The notes under the pieces are model-generated. The model did no database searches. It had not been told where the DNA came from and saw nothing but the letters and a program-made list of their open reading frames with translations. A program made the translations under genes and the position numbers. This document shows positions 46,544-57,201 of a stretch of DNA of 64,000 nt, piece by piece; position 1 is the stretch's first letter, and each line of letters begins with the position of its first letter. Source of the DNA: Chelydra serpentina (taxonomy: Eukaryota > Chordata > Testudines > Chelydridae). The DNA lies in assembly GCA_037349315.1 (NCBI GenBank), contig JBAIAC010000006.1, positions 54,618,501-54,682,500 on the forward strand, read 5' to 3'.

Positions 46544-46846
46544 GGGTATGTCCACACTGCAAAAACAAAACAAAAAATCCTGGAGGCATTGAGTCCCAGA
46601 GCCTGGGTCAGTTGACTCTGGTTTGGACTGTGGAGCTAAAAATAGCAGTGTTAGATATTCCAGCCTGGGTGGTGAAACTTGACTTGAGGGAGGGTCTCAG
46701 AGTCCGGACTGGAGCCCAAGAGGAACATTTACACTGCTATTTTTATCCCTGCCACCTGAGCCCTGTGAGGCTGAGTCCGTTGACCTGGCCGCTGAGACTC
46801 ATCCCTGCAGGTGTTTTTGTTTTTGTTTTACAGTGTAGACATACCC
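46544..46846. mobile_element. Harbinger-like MITE, 303 bp, first of a chain of three
   Basis: Left end GGGTATGTCCACACTGC after TTA; right end CAGTGTAGACATACCC before TAA (46847-46849). That TAA is also the left flank of the next element. Interior has GCCTGGG/CCCTGCC GC-rich text as in 2198-2422. Non-coding. Confidence 0.85.
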
Positions 46847-46849
46847 TAA

Positions 46850-47148
46850 GGACTAGTCTACACTAGAATCACTACAGCGAGGCACAGCTGTACCGATGTA
46901 GCTACACCACTGTAGAGCTGCTGGCACAGATTCTTTAATGCCAATGGTAGAGCCCCTCTCCCACTGGCAAATTACTCCACCTGCCTGAGCGGCGGTAGCT
47001 GTGTCGGCAGGAGAGAGCTTCTCCTACCAACATAGTGCTGGCCACACTGGCGCTTAGATTAGTGTAACTTGTGTCGCTCGGGGGGTGGCTTTTCCACACC
47101 CTGAGTTACTTAAATTATATCAAAGTAAGTGCTAATGTGTATAAGCCC
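46850..47148. mobile_element. Harbinger-like MITE, 299 bp, second of the chain
   Basis: Left end GGACTAGTCTACACTAGAA, right end AATGTGTATAAGCCC, with perfect TAA on both sides (46847-46849 and 47149-47151). The left TAA is shared with the preceding element, so this one went into, or next to, the other's target duplication. Confidence 0.85.
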
Positions 47149-47198
47149 TAAGGGTTAGATGCCCAGATCCCATTGATCTAGGTAACAAGTTTCACATA

Positions 47199-47490
47199 GG
47201 GCTTGTCTGTACTTCTGGCTAAATTGGCCCTGCTGTGATCGATGCAGTGGTATCAATTTAGCAGGACTAGTGAAGACCCCCTACATTGATGGGAGAGCTC
47301 TCTCCCGTCGACGTCTGTACTCCAGCTCCCCAAGAAGTGTAAGATAAGTCGGTAGGAGAACATCTCCTGTTGACAGCACGGTGTAGGTCAACTTACAGCA
47401 GTGTCTAAGTTATGTTGACTTCAGTTACATAACTTACGTAACTGAAACAGAGTAAGTTAGGTAGACTTACAGCTTTAGTGTAGACCAGCC
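47199..47490. mobile_element. Harbinger-like MITE, 292 bp, third of the chain
   Basis: Left end GGGCTTGTCTGTACTTC, right end TTTAGTGTAGACCAGCC, with perfect ATA duplications (47196-47198 and 47491-47493). It is separated from the second element by 47 bp. Contains GTCGACG and paired TTACGTAACTGAA subterminal text. Confidence 0.85.
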
Positions 47491-48991
47491 ATAAGAGTAG
47501 CTAGTGTGATAAGTTGGTGTGATTCTCTAGTATCAACGATTCTGTAGAAGCTGAGAGGGCTGGAGCATGTTCCAATGATCTGTAGGGATGGCACATTCAC
47601 AGTCTGATCAGCACTAGGAGCGGTCAGAGTCCCAATCATTCTCAATGAGGATGAGATTTTGGCTGTTAATCTCTAGCAGGTCTCGTCTGAGGATGTGCAA
47701 ACTATGATTTTTGTTTTCAAAGCCTTACTGAGAAAAGGGAATGGCAGAAGGCACATCCTTGACACAAAAGCTGTCCCCTGTCAAATTTCAAGTCTCTGTT
47801 CTAGAGCTTGGGTTTGCTAAAGCTTTCCAAAGAGAGGGCTACCAGAATTTTTTTAGCATCGAAAAAACAACTTATTTTTCCTTGGTCTCATTCTTGGCTG
47901 GAGTGTTTTGGTAGAAATGTACAAAAAATTTCAGTCCAAATGGTTGTTTGGCAAAGTTATAAGCAACTGAAGATGGGGTTTTATAATGGGAAGTGTTGGG
48001 CAACCTTAATAGTAGGCGGTGTTATCAGCTCCATCTATAATAAGAAAATTAGCACTCCTTTAATGTTGGTTATATAGCTGCAACCAAAGAGCATCCTTCC
48101 CTTGAGCTTGTATTTTATGTTATGGTATGGTAACATATTTAACTACTTCTTAACAAAAAATAATAATTTAGCAACACATTTCTTTTATTTACATGTATAG
48201 TGCTTATTGCAGTGACAGCTGAATTCAAATATGAACATAAAACAGAGTAAATTTTTTATATCTAAGGTGGTGTTTCTGGTAGGAATTTTTTGGCATATGA
48301 GTGGGTAGGATGGAGCTGGTCACTAACTCTTTTCCTAATTTTACCAAATTGGGCACTCGTCCCTTGACTTTGCAATTAGAGGGTGTGTATGTCATTTTTC
48401 CCTTGGTAAGGAGCCTGCATAACAAACGAGGCATTGGAATTGCTCATTTATGAGCATAAATTCAGTCTAGCTGGTATTGCTGAAATCTGGTGGGCTGATT
48501 TGCATAATTGGAATGTTGAAATCAATGGCTGTAACCTATTTAGGAAGGATTGAGAGGGCCAAAGGATAATGGGAGAGGCACTCTGTCAAAAATGCCATTA
48601 CCTGTTTTGAAGTCACTGATAAGCATTCAAGATTCCTCCCCCCCCCCCCCCCCCCCCGAGTTATGGATCAGTGTCCTTGCAGATAAAGCACAAGATGGGA
48701 TATTGGTTGGTGTCTGCAACAGACCACCAAATCACACTAGGGAACAGGATGACTGCTTCCTTACGCACCTCTTTATAACCTGTGAGATCATGGGGTACTT
48801 CAGTTTGAGTGATGCATGCTTTGAGGTGTTATGCTACCAGTAGTAAAACATCCTTGAATTTTCAAAACTTTCTAGATGACCGTTTCCTAACTCAAGAAGT
48901 GTTGGAACCAGCAGGAGGGAATTTTTTATTAGATCTTGTCCTAGCAGACAAAGAGGAACTGATCACAGAAATAAAAATTAAGGGTAGCTTA

Positions 48992-49370
48992 GGGTATGGC
49001 TACACTACAAAATTATGTTGAGTTAAGTTAAGTTGACGTTCAACCAGCATAGTAATTAACACTTTTGCGTGTCCACGCTATGCTCCTTGCAAGTGCTCCT
49101 GGTGAGCACTTGCACCTCCGATGCATCTACTTAACTGACAGTGTGGGGAATTGTGGGATGGCTTCTGAAAGGCAGCAACAGTCATCATTATCAACATCAA
49201 TTATCATTGTAGATGTAGAAGTTGTAGGAGATCGGGATGAATCTGTAATGACCCTATGACACACCCTGCAAGCTGCTTTTTTGAATAAATCCCTGATAAC
49301 AGCTTGCTGACTTGTCTTCTGCCTCTTTTGCACAAAAATAGAGTGCAGAATGGGAAATTGCATAACCTTC
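48992..49370. mobile_element. Harbinger-like element, left end clear, right end not found
   Basis: Left end GGGTATGGCTACACTACAAA follows TTA and interrupts the CR1 endonuclease region. The matching right terminus was not located; the end given is where CR1-like text may resume. Confidence 0.55.
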
Positions 49371-50877
49371 TGGGCAGTATACTAGTCCTGGTTACTAGAT
49401 TGAAGATTTGTATTGGGAGATATCAGAAATGCCAGTTAATAGAGCTTTCTGGTTGATAAAGTGCTGGATACACATACACACAGTAAAAGGTGTGTGTGCG
49501 TGTGCGCATACACACACATACCGGCTGCTTTATCAAGGCCAATTTCACAACGCTGAAAACAATTATGAACCAAATCACCTGGGAGGAAGAATTTAATCAG
49601 AAAAATGTGAATGATTGGGAATCACTTAAGAACACCTTACTAGATGTCAAAAAAAGCCACAATCAAGGAAGAAGGCTATGCTGGTTAAACAATCAACTTA
49701 GTTTAGAGTGGAAATGAAGACCGCTATAAAAAAACAAAAAAGAAATATAACCAAATGAAGAAAGGGGAAGTTGACAGTAATGAATATGAATCAAAAGTTA
49801 TGAATTTTAGAAAAGTGATGAGACCCAAGGAGAAATCTATGGCCGGCAGAGTGAAGGACATCAAAGTTGTTTTTTTTTAATTACATTAGGAACAGACTCC
49901 TGGCACTAGTATTGGTCCATTAGTAGGTGAAAATGATTGAATTATCGATAATAATGTAGAAAAGGTAGAAGTGTTCAATACCTATATCTGTTCTGAATTT
50001 GGGGTGATAGTCTCAACAGATGCTCTTTCCTTCAGAAATACTAGGGGAATCAATGTTAAACAGAAGCTAATAAGGACAAACATTTTTAAATCAGCCGTTC
50101 CAGATAACTTTTATCCAAGGGTTTCAAAAGAGCTGGCAGAGTTGCTTACTGGATAGTTAAGGTTGTTTTTAGTAAGTCTTGAAGCACTGGGGAAAGTCCA
50201 GAAGGCTTGCACATTAGCTTTCTTCCAATCTTTAAAAAGGGTTGACGGGATGACATGGGTAATTCATAGGGTTGTCAGCCTGATATGGATCCTGGGAAAG
50301 ACAATGGAGTTGCTGATACAGGACTTGTTTAATAAAGAACTAAAGGAGGGTAATGTAATTAATGCAAATAAACATGGTTTACTGAAAATAGATGTTGTCA
50401 AATTAATTTGTCAGTTTGGGTGATAGATAATAGTGTTTGTTATATGCTTATACTTCTTTCTGTAAGGCATTTTACTTTGTACTGCATGACATTTCGGTTA
50501 AAAGTAGAACAGTATAAAATTAACATGACACATTTTAGAAACTGACAAACTGAAAGGTCTCAATGTAATTGTAAACAGGAAATCATCATCAAGCGGGTAT
50601 TTTCCCAGTGGAGTCCCACAGGGATCGATTCTTGGCCCCTACACTATTTAACATTTTTTATCAAAAACCTGGAAGAAAACCAAACTATCACAGATAAAAT
50701 TTGCAGATGGGACAGTCATTGGGGAGTGGTAAACAATGAAGAGGACAGGTCACTGATTCAGAGCGATCTGGCTTGCTTGGAAACTGGGTGCGAGCAAACA
50801 ATATAAGTATTGATATGGCTAAATATAAATGTATTGTATCTAGGAACAAAGCAGGTAGGTAGCAGTTTAATCCAATG

Positions 50878-51131
50878 GGCTTAAACTGCAGCAAGAGAGG
50901 TTTAGGTTGGACATTAGAAAAAAGTTCCTAACTGTTAGGGTGGTTAAACACTGGAATAAACTGCCCAGGGAGGTTGTGGAATCTCCATCTCTGGAGATAT
51001 GTAAGAGCAGGTTAGGTAAATGTCTATCAGGGATGGCCTAGACAGTAATTGGTCCTGCCATGAGGGCAGGGGGCTGGACTCGATGACCTCTCGAGGTCCC
51101 TTCCAGCCCTAGAATCTATGAATCTATGAAT
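50878..51131 (+). mobile_element. CR1 3' end nested in the older CR1
   Basis: Contains GAGAGGTTTAGGTTGGACAT, a TGGCCTAGACAGTAATTGG stretch, GGGGGCTGGACTCGATGACC and an AATCTATG repeat tail. It is closer to a canonical CR1 tail than the host element, so it is younger. Confidence 0.9.
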
Positions 51132-51229
51132 CCTTACAGGATGGGGAACTCTATCCTGGGAAGCATTGATTCTGAAAAAGATTTGGAGAGTGTGGTGGAT
51201 GATCATCTGAACATGAGCTCCCAGTGTGA

Positions 51230-51414
51230 TCATAGAATCATAGAATATCAGGGTTGGAAGGGACCTTAGGAGGTCATCTAGTCCAACCCCCTGCTCAAAG
51301 CAGGACCAATCCCCAATTTTTGCCCCAGATCCCTAAATGGCCCCCTCAAGGATTGAACTCACAACCCTGGGTTTAGCAGGCCAATGCTCAAACCACTGCG
51401 CTATCCCTCCTCCC
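51230..51414 (-). mobile_element. tRNA-derived SINE with CR1-like tail (Cry / tortoise Pol III type)
   Basis: On the minus strand it starts GGGAGGAGGGATAGCGCAGT with a pol III A-box-like TAGCGCAGTGGTTTGAGC, has a B-box-like GTTGTGAGTTCAATCC about 40 bp on, and ends in GGACTAGATGACCTCC and an ATTCTATG-type tail shared with CR1. The head looks like a mutated tRNA gene but lacks the anticodon stem pairing expected of one. This SINE family is known from cryptodire turtles. It interrupts the CR1 reverse transcriptase. Confidence 0.9.
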
Positions 51415-52904
51415 AATGCTGTGGGTAAAAGAGCTAATGAGATCCTGGAATGTATAAACAGGGAATCTCTAGTAAGAGAAGAGAGGTTATTCTGTCTCTA
51501 TATTTGGCACTGGAATGACTGCTGCTGGAATACTGTGTCCATTTTTGGTGCCCCAATTCAAGAAGGCCGTTGATAAATTGGAGAGGGTTCAGAGAAGAGC
51601 CCCGAGACTGGTTAAAGGATTAGAAAATGTGCCTATAGTCATACTCAAGAAGCTCAATCTAGCTTAACTAAAAGGTGATTTGATTGCAGTCTATGTGTGT
51701 CTATATGGGGAACAAATATTTAACAGTGGATTCTTATAAAACAATTCAGTGGCTGGAAGATGAAGCTAGACAAATTCAGATTGGAAATAGATCTTTTACA
51801 GTGAGGGTGATTACCATTGGAACAATTTACCAGGGATCATGGTTTATTCTCTATCACTAACAATGTTTAGATCTGAATTGGATGTTTTTCTAAAAGACAA
51901 TGCTCTAAGCATTATTTTGGGGAAATTCTATGACCTGTGTTATACAGGAGGTCAGACTAGATTATCAAAATGGTTCCTTCTGACCTCTATCCTCTCTTAT
52001 TCTAGTTTTGCCATACATGTAGCCAAATAGTATGTGCATGTGCCAGATTAAGGTCCTTAGTGTCGCACCCTACGACGTGTGATTCAAGTAAAACAACATT
52101 GGGAACTTGAAAGTAAAAACCTCATGATAGCCCTACGTTGTATAATTTCCTAGTAGAATTCCCTAACTTGTCATTTCTGCAGACTTTTATATTTTTAAGT
52201 CTAGATTGGATCATAAGCAGAACTAGTTCTGTGGTTCATTTCAGCTTGGTTCTCTTGTTTGAAATAATACTAACAATGAACACCACTGCATTTTGAACCA
52301 TTTTGGCAGATTATTCTGAGATTCAGGATTGGAATAGCATGGATATGCTACCTGTCTCAACCAGATTTTATTGCATGAGTTTAATGGGATAATTTCTTAA
52401 AGCAGTGCCTGTGTTGATGCTTGTCTGTGTTCTGGAATCTCTCTCTCCTGAAGTGTACAAAAACAGTTATCTTTTATTCATCTTTTTCTTTAGGCATGTT
52501 ACACTAAAAAGATATATAATAGGCATTATTATGTTGTATGCACCATATTACACATTCAGGAAGATTTCTTCTGTCCTTACATATGTGGCGTTCTGGGTGC
52601 TGACTTAATATGAAGGATTATGGAAAGTGGGTGGGACATTATGATCAGGGACAAAACTCTGGTGAAAAGCTCAGTACACTCTATTGCTGGTGACAGAAAA
52701 GTAGGGGTGAAAGGAAAAAAAGCGCTCTCTCAAGGCTATATCTTACACTGTGCTTTGGGGCTCCTACCTTGCTTCTCAACCTTGTGAACTAAGGGTCTGA
52801 CTTCCAGAAGTTTTGAGCATCTGCAGCTCCTACTAGCTTTAAATAAAACACTTCTGAAAATAAGACCATAAGGCAATAAGACAACCGCGTCTGGCCTGTG
52901 CCAG

Positions 52905-53107
52905 CTGATTCAGGCTTGCAGGGCTTGGGCTAAGGGGCTGTTTAACTTGGTGTAGACTTTCTGGCTTGGGTTACAGCCTGAGCTCTGGGACACTCCCACT
53001 TTGTAGGAACCTAGCGCCTGAACATCTACACTGCAATTAAACAGCCCTTTGGCCTGAGCCCCATGAGCAAGAGTCAGCGGGTTTTTAATTGCAGTGTAGA
53101 CATACCC
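52905..53107. mobile_element. Harbinger-like MITE, left-truncated
   Basis: Right end GCAGTGTAGACATACCC is followed by TGA. The interior CTGCAATTAAACAGCCCTTT matches the 2198-2422 copy. The left terminus is missing or too decayed. Confidence 0.7.
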
Positions 53108-53110
53108 TGA

Positions 53111-53752
53111 GTGTTTGATCAGTAGCGTAGCCAGGGGGGAAGCAGGGGGAGCAGACGCTCCCCCTGTGAGCAGAAGCGGTGCCTTTTTTTAGCAGAGCTC
53201 TGGACCCTGTGCTCCGGACCTGCCTGCGCTATTGTGTCTGATATATTTGGAGCTTCTTCCCAGCCTCTGCTTTTGGATATGAGGAGAGCTGTTCTTTCCT
53301 CTCTCAAGTATCTGGTCGCATGTGGACTCCAGAAAATATGTAATTAAAAAAAAAAAAAATTCCACTTGTGAATATTACATTTTCTGAATCTAAATATTTA
53401 TTTTTAAAAAATATTTTGAATAGTTAGGGTTGGAGTGATTTAAAGCAGATTGCCAGTCTTAACTCAAAATTAATCAAATTCTATGAAATTGAACAGGGTG
53501 CATGTCAGTGTAAAATTTTGCCCACTGACTTTTGCTGGTTTGAGAAAGAAAGTTAATTATGTTTCTATTTTCTGCTGTAAAAATATTGACCACATTTTAA
53601 ACTTTTAATTAGAAAAGTACTGCAACATGAGTTCAAGAAATGATCAATTGGTAGTAATTTATATTTGATAACCATTAAAACTTAAGTGATGTGCAACAAA
53701 TGCGGGGCTTTGCATCTTATGTTTTTCTCTTTTTTTTTTTCATATTTTTAAG
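53111..53752. other. intronic DNA before the SENP6 microexon
   Basis: A GC-rich start (53118-53330, AGTAGCGTAGCCAGGGG) looks like an unclassified repeat. The rest is AT-rich and ends in the T-rich acceptor tract of exon 6. Confidence 0.4.
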
Positions 53753-53773
53753 CAATCTGGACAGAAAGGAAAG
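53753..53773 (+). CDS. SENP6: SENP6 coding exon 6, 21-nt microexon
   Basis: The acceptor is a long T tract ending TTTTTAAG and the donor is GTAAGT. The exon is 21 nt: one base completing Ser, six codons (NLDRKE) and AG. With its neighbours it reads AAQSNLDRKERKEYPP, matching the SLDRKERKEYPPH stretch of human SENP6. Because 21 is divisible by three and the exon begins and ends in the same phase, skipping it keeps the frame and removes seven residues. I recall human isoforms of 1,112 and 1,105 residues, which would fit such skipping, but could not check this. It is too short to be found as an open reading frame; only frame and splice sites reveal it. Confidence 0.88.
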
Positions 53774-56004
53774 GTAAGTTTAATGTTGCTGAAATGAGCA
53801 TGGAAATCAGAAAGTTAACTGAATGATTACCCCATCAATGCTAGCTAAAGAATAATCTGTAAAATCGTGGTCAGTTCTGCTGCCTGTGAGCTATTTTATG
53901 AAAAGAACATGAAATACAAACAGTACCTTTTTATATGCAGCTATAGGCACTGATTGCCTTTTTAATGTGAACAATGTACTGGGTACATTCACATACAGAA
54001 ACGTGGATATATACAGATAAATATACAGAAACAAAGATTGGCTTTAGTTTTCTGTGGAAACTTGGAAATTAATTTTAAGTGTTTTGATTTTGCAGGTGAG
54101 CTACTGCTATCTGGTTTTTAACAAAGTGTTAAGCTATTTTTTTAGTTTTCTAGCAATCTTGTAGCTTTGAATAAAGTTTGAATTTCATTCTAAATATAGT
54201 CATATAATTTTTATTAATTAAATATACAAATTTTAGCAATTAACCAAAACACAGAGCAAAGAAAGAAATCTACTATTAAAGCTGAAGACTACTATTAAAG
54301 CTGATTTGGTGCTGTTGTTTCATGTATTTGTGTAGAAACACTAAAGTTTGCTATGTCACATATTTCATGTCCCTTGGAAAATGCTGGTTTCTGTTGTTAA
54401 TCTTTTTATATAGTTTAAGTATACAAATAGATGTAAATATTTTGTTCATTTCTAATACTTTAGTAAAACCAACCAGGTTATTAATCTGATGTCATTTATT
54501 CCACAAGAAAGTAATTCTTTTCTGTTATGTGGCAGTATTAACTTGATATTAAAGTTAAATTATGATTAAACTGTGCACTTAATATTGAATTAAAATTGAA
54601 AATAATTTACATAACCGTTTAAAGTAGCTTTCTTTGGAAATTCAGGATTTAGTGGATTGACTGTAAATCGATAGTATAATATTGTGCTTCCTGTTACTTT
54701 CCAAATTTAAAGGGATGCTGACATGTTGGGCTTGGCCCTCACATTTTAACCTCATAAGGGGTATTACAACTTTTTTCTTTTCCTTGTTTTTTAACTTTTT
54801 AAATGTTGTTCATGATTTTTTTTTTTTTTCAATTTTATAGTGTGTGGATTTTTAAGAATCAGTTCTTTTCCTGTTAGTGTTAGATTCAGGCACAGTAGGG
54901 ATTGTCAGAAGAATAAATTGTGCACAAGGTCACAGCCCCTAGTTTTCTCTCTTTTTTGTTTGTTGCAAAAGTGAAGCAGCAGCTTCTGTTAAATGCTACT
55001 AAGAGCCACCACCAGCGACTAGGCTCCACAGACACCTAAAGTTGCTAGGGGCTTTGTCTCCCCGCAGCACTGTGGAAAAAATCATGGAGTTCTTCCTCTC
55101 ACTTTTTTTTTTTTTTTTTTTTTTAAATTCAGAGTATGAAAGAATTTGTGAATGCTTTCTGGGGCAGGTCATAAGACATGTCTTTCAAGTTGTTCTGTTT
55201 TTGTATATCAAACATTTTTGTTTAGTTCTTAAATGATTAGTTGAGAGCAAAAACTAAAATGGAAACCACACAATGAAAATGTATCACCTATTTAAAATTT
55301 TCTGCTCTAGTGGGTGGAGCCAAATCTGCTGGTGTTCAAGTACGCTGCAAGTAAACCTCCTGGTCACATGTAACCTTTGTTTTACCAGCTCTAAAAGCCT
55401 TGTTATTGTTTTATTATTCTCCTGTACGGCTTTTTAGGTGTGTGAGGGTTGTTCAGGCTGATTTGAAGCAGTTCAAAGATTTTTTTGCCATGTCCTCTGT
55501 TGTTGTTCCTCAGATGCCACTTTTCTGAGATAGATGGGAAGCCAGGCCTGAACAGGATACATTTGGGAACTTCTCAAATCTTTACACATCAGCAGTAATC
55601 TTAACACATCCTTTATTTCAGTGAAAGACAAAATAGCAAAATAAAACGCCTAGTGAATAGGTAGAACAGTTTAAAAACAATTCTGTCATTCTACGGTTTG
55701 CACGGATGATACAGTTCTGGAGTTGCTGGCGTACATGTAATGCAAACAAGGTCCAATAACTAATTCAGTTGACGGGACAGATGACCACAAACATTCCCCT
55801 TGATATCTTTGGTGGGGAAAAAATGAGTGAGGAATGTGAATACTTGGAGCTCGAGTGTAACAAGTTCTGTTTATATTTATGAAGAAATGTATTGATTGTA
55901 TTGTATTAGACCTGAAGACTGAGGTCTAACCCACACGTTAGCCCCAGCAAATTTAACTGAATTCTGCTGAGAAGATCAACCGAGAGAGATGATTATTTTA
56001 TGAG
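53774..56004. other. intronic AT-rich DNA, nothing recognised
   Basis: Includes a T run at 55103-55124. No transposon termini or exon recognised. Confidence 0.5.
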
Positions 56005-56830
56005 GAGTACTTGTGGCACCTTAGAAACTAACCAATTTATTTGGGCATAAGCTTTTGTGGGCTAGAACCCACTTCATCATGCATAGAGTGGAACATACAG
56101 TAGGAAGATATATAGATATAATATGAGGTGTGTGTGTGTGTGTGTGTGTGTGTAGATGGTTTCCATACCAACTTTAAGTGGCTAATCAATTAAGGTGAGC
56201 TATTATCAGGAGAAAAAAAAGCTTTTGTAGTGATAATCAGGATGGCCTATTTCAAACAGTTGACAAGAAGGTGTGAGTAACAGTAGGGGAAAATTAGCTT
56301 GGGGAAATAGTTTTAGTTTGTGTAATGACCCATCCACTCCCAGTCTTTATTCAAGCCTAATTTAATGGTATCCAGTTTTCAGATTAATTCCAGTTCAGCA
56401 GTTTCTCATTGGAGTCTGTTCTTGAAGGTTTTTTGTTGCAGAATTGCCACCTTTAAGTCTGTCACTGAGTGATTAGATAGGTTGAAGTGTTCTCCTACTG
56501 GTTTTTGAATGTTATGATTCCTGATGTCAGATTTGTGTCCATTTATTATTTTGCATAGAGACTGTCCAGTTTGGTCAATGTACATGACAGAGGGGCATTG
56601 CTGGCACATGATGCATAATCACATTGGTAGATGTGCAGGTGAACGAGCCCCTGATGGCATGGCTGATGTGATTAGGTCCTATGATGATGTCGCTTGAATA
56701 GATATGTGGACAGAGTTGGCTTTGTTGCAAGGATAGGTTCCTGGGTTAGTGTTTTTGTTGTATGGTGTGTGGTTGCTGGTGAGTATTTGTTAACTGTCTA
56801 AACCATATGACAGGAACTTGAAAGCCCACA
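56005..56830 (-). pseudogene. Penelope-like element, GIY-YIG endonuclease and 3' end
   Basis: Minus-strand text includes SDIIIGPNHISHAIRG, SFTCTSTNV, then CQQCPSVMYIDQTGQSL (the YIG of GIY-YIG changed to YID), HKSDIRNHNIQKPVGEHFNL and DLKVAILQQKTFKNRLQ. After a stop the 3' untranslated end has AACCCACTTC-complement hairpin text and the TAAGGTGCCACAAGTACTCC end. A frameshift lies near 56620. The reverse transcriptase part is missing (5' truncation). A GT microsatellite lies inside at 56128-56153. Confidence 0.85.
56128..56153. repeat. (GT)n microsatellite
   Basis: Thirteen GT units, within the 3' part of the Penelope-like remnant. Confidence 0.95.
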
Positions 56831-56923
56831 ACAAACTGGGAGAGAAATGAAAGCTTGGACTTTTAAATTTATTTGAGGCTGAGCTTCATTATGAAGAAAC
56901 ATAAGGCTGTCATTGTAATGAAG

Positions 56924-57201
56924 GGGTATGTGTGCACTCCAATAAAAAACCCATGGCAACAAGTCTCAGATCTCGGGTCAACTGGCTAGAGCTGCAGGGC
57001 TAAAACATAGGAGTGTAGATGTTCAGGCTTGTGCCGGACTCTGAGACCCTCCCCCTTGCAGGATTTCAGAGCCTGGGCTCCAGACCAAGACTGAATGTCT
57101 ACACTGCTATTTTTAGCCCTGCAGCTCAAGCCCTGCAAGTCTGAGTGGGTTGAGCTGGATTCTCAAGCATGTTTGTTTTTTATTGCAGTGTAGACATACC
57201 C
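56924..57201. mobile_element. Harbinger-like MITE, 278 bp
   Basis: Left end GGGTATGTGTGCACTCC, right end TTGCAGTGTAGACATACCC; flanking triplets AAG and ATG differ by one base. Interior has GCCTGGGCTCCAG and ATTTTTAGCCCTGC, shared with 46544-46846. Confidence 0.82.

Larger units (their letters stand above)
48440..52010 (+). mobile_element. CR1 LINE, long sense copy, composite with nested elements
   Basis: Endonuclease text (LAGIAEIWW, VEINGCNLFRKD, ILVGVCNRPPNH, LDLVLADKEEL) spans 48440-48990. A linker with WEEEFNQKNVNDWESLKN lies at 49580. Reverse transcriptase text covers 50040-50880 (VPQGSILGPYTI-like, then FADGTVIG) and resumes at 51420 (AVGKRANEILECINRE, RRAPRLVKGLENV). The tail at 51840-52010 ends TACAGGAGGTCAGACTAG. 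It is interrupted by a MITE, a CR1 tail and a SINE. Frames are broken throughout. Confidence 0.88.

Noticed and set aside
51337..51414. A tRNA gene on the minus strand
   Set aside because: The box motifs belong to the head of a SINE that continues into a CR1-like tail; the cloverleaf stems are not supported.
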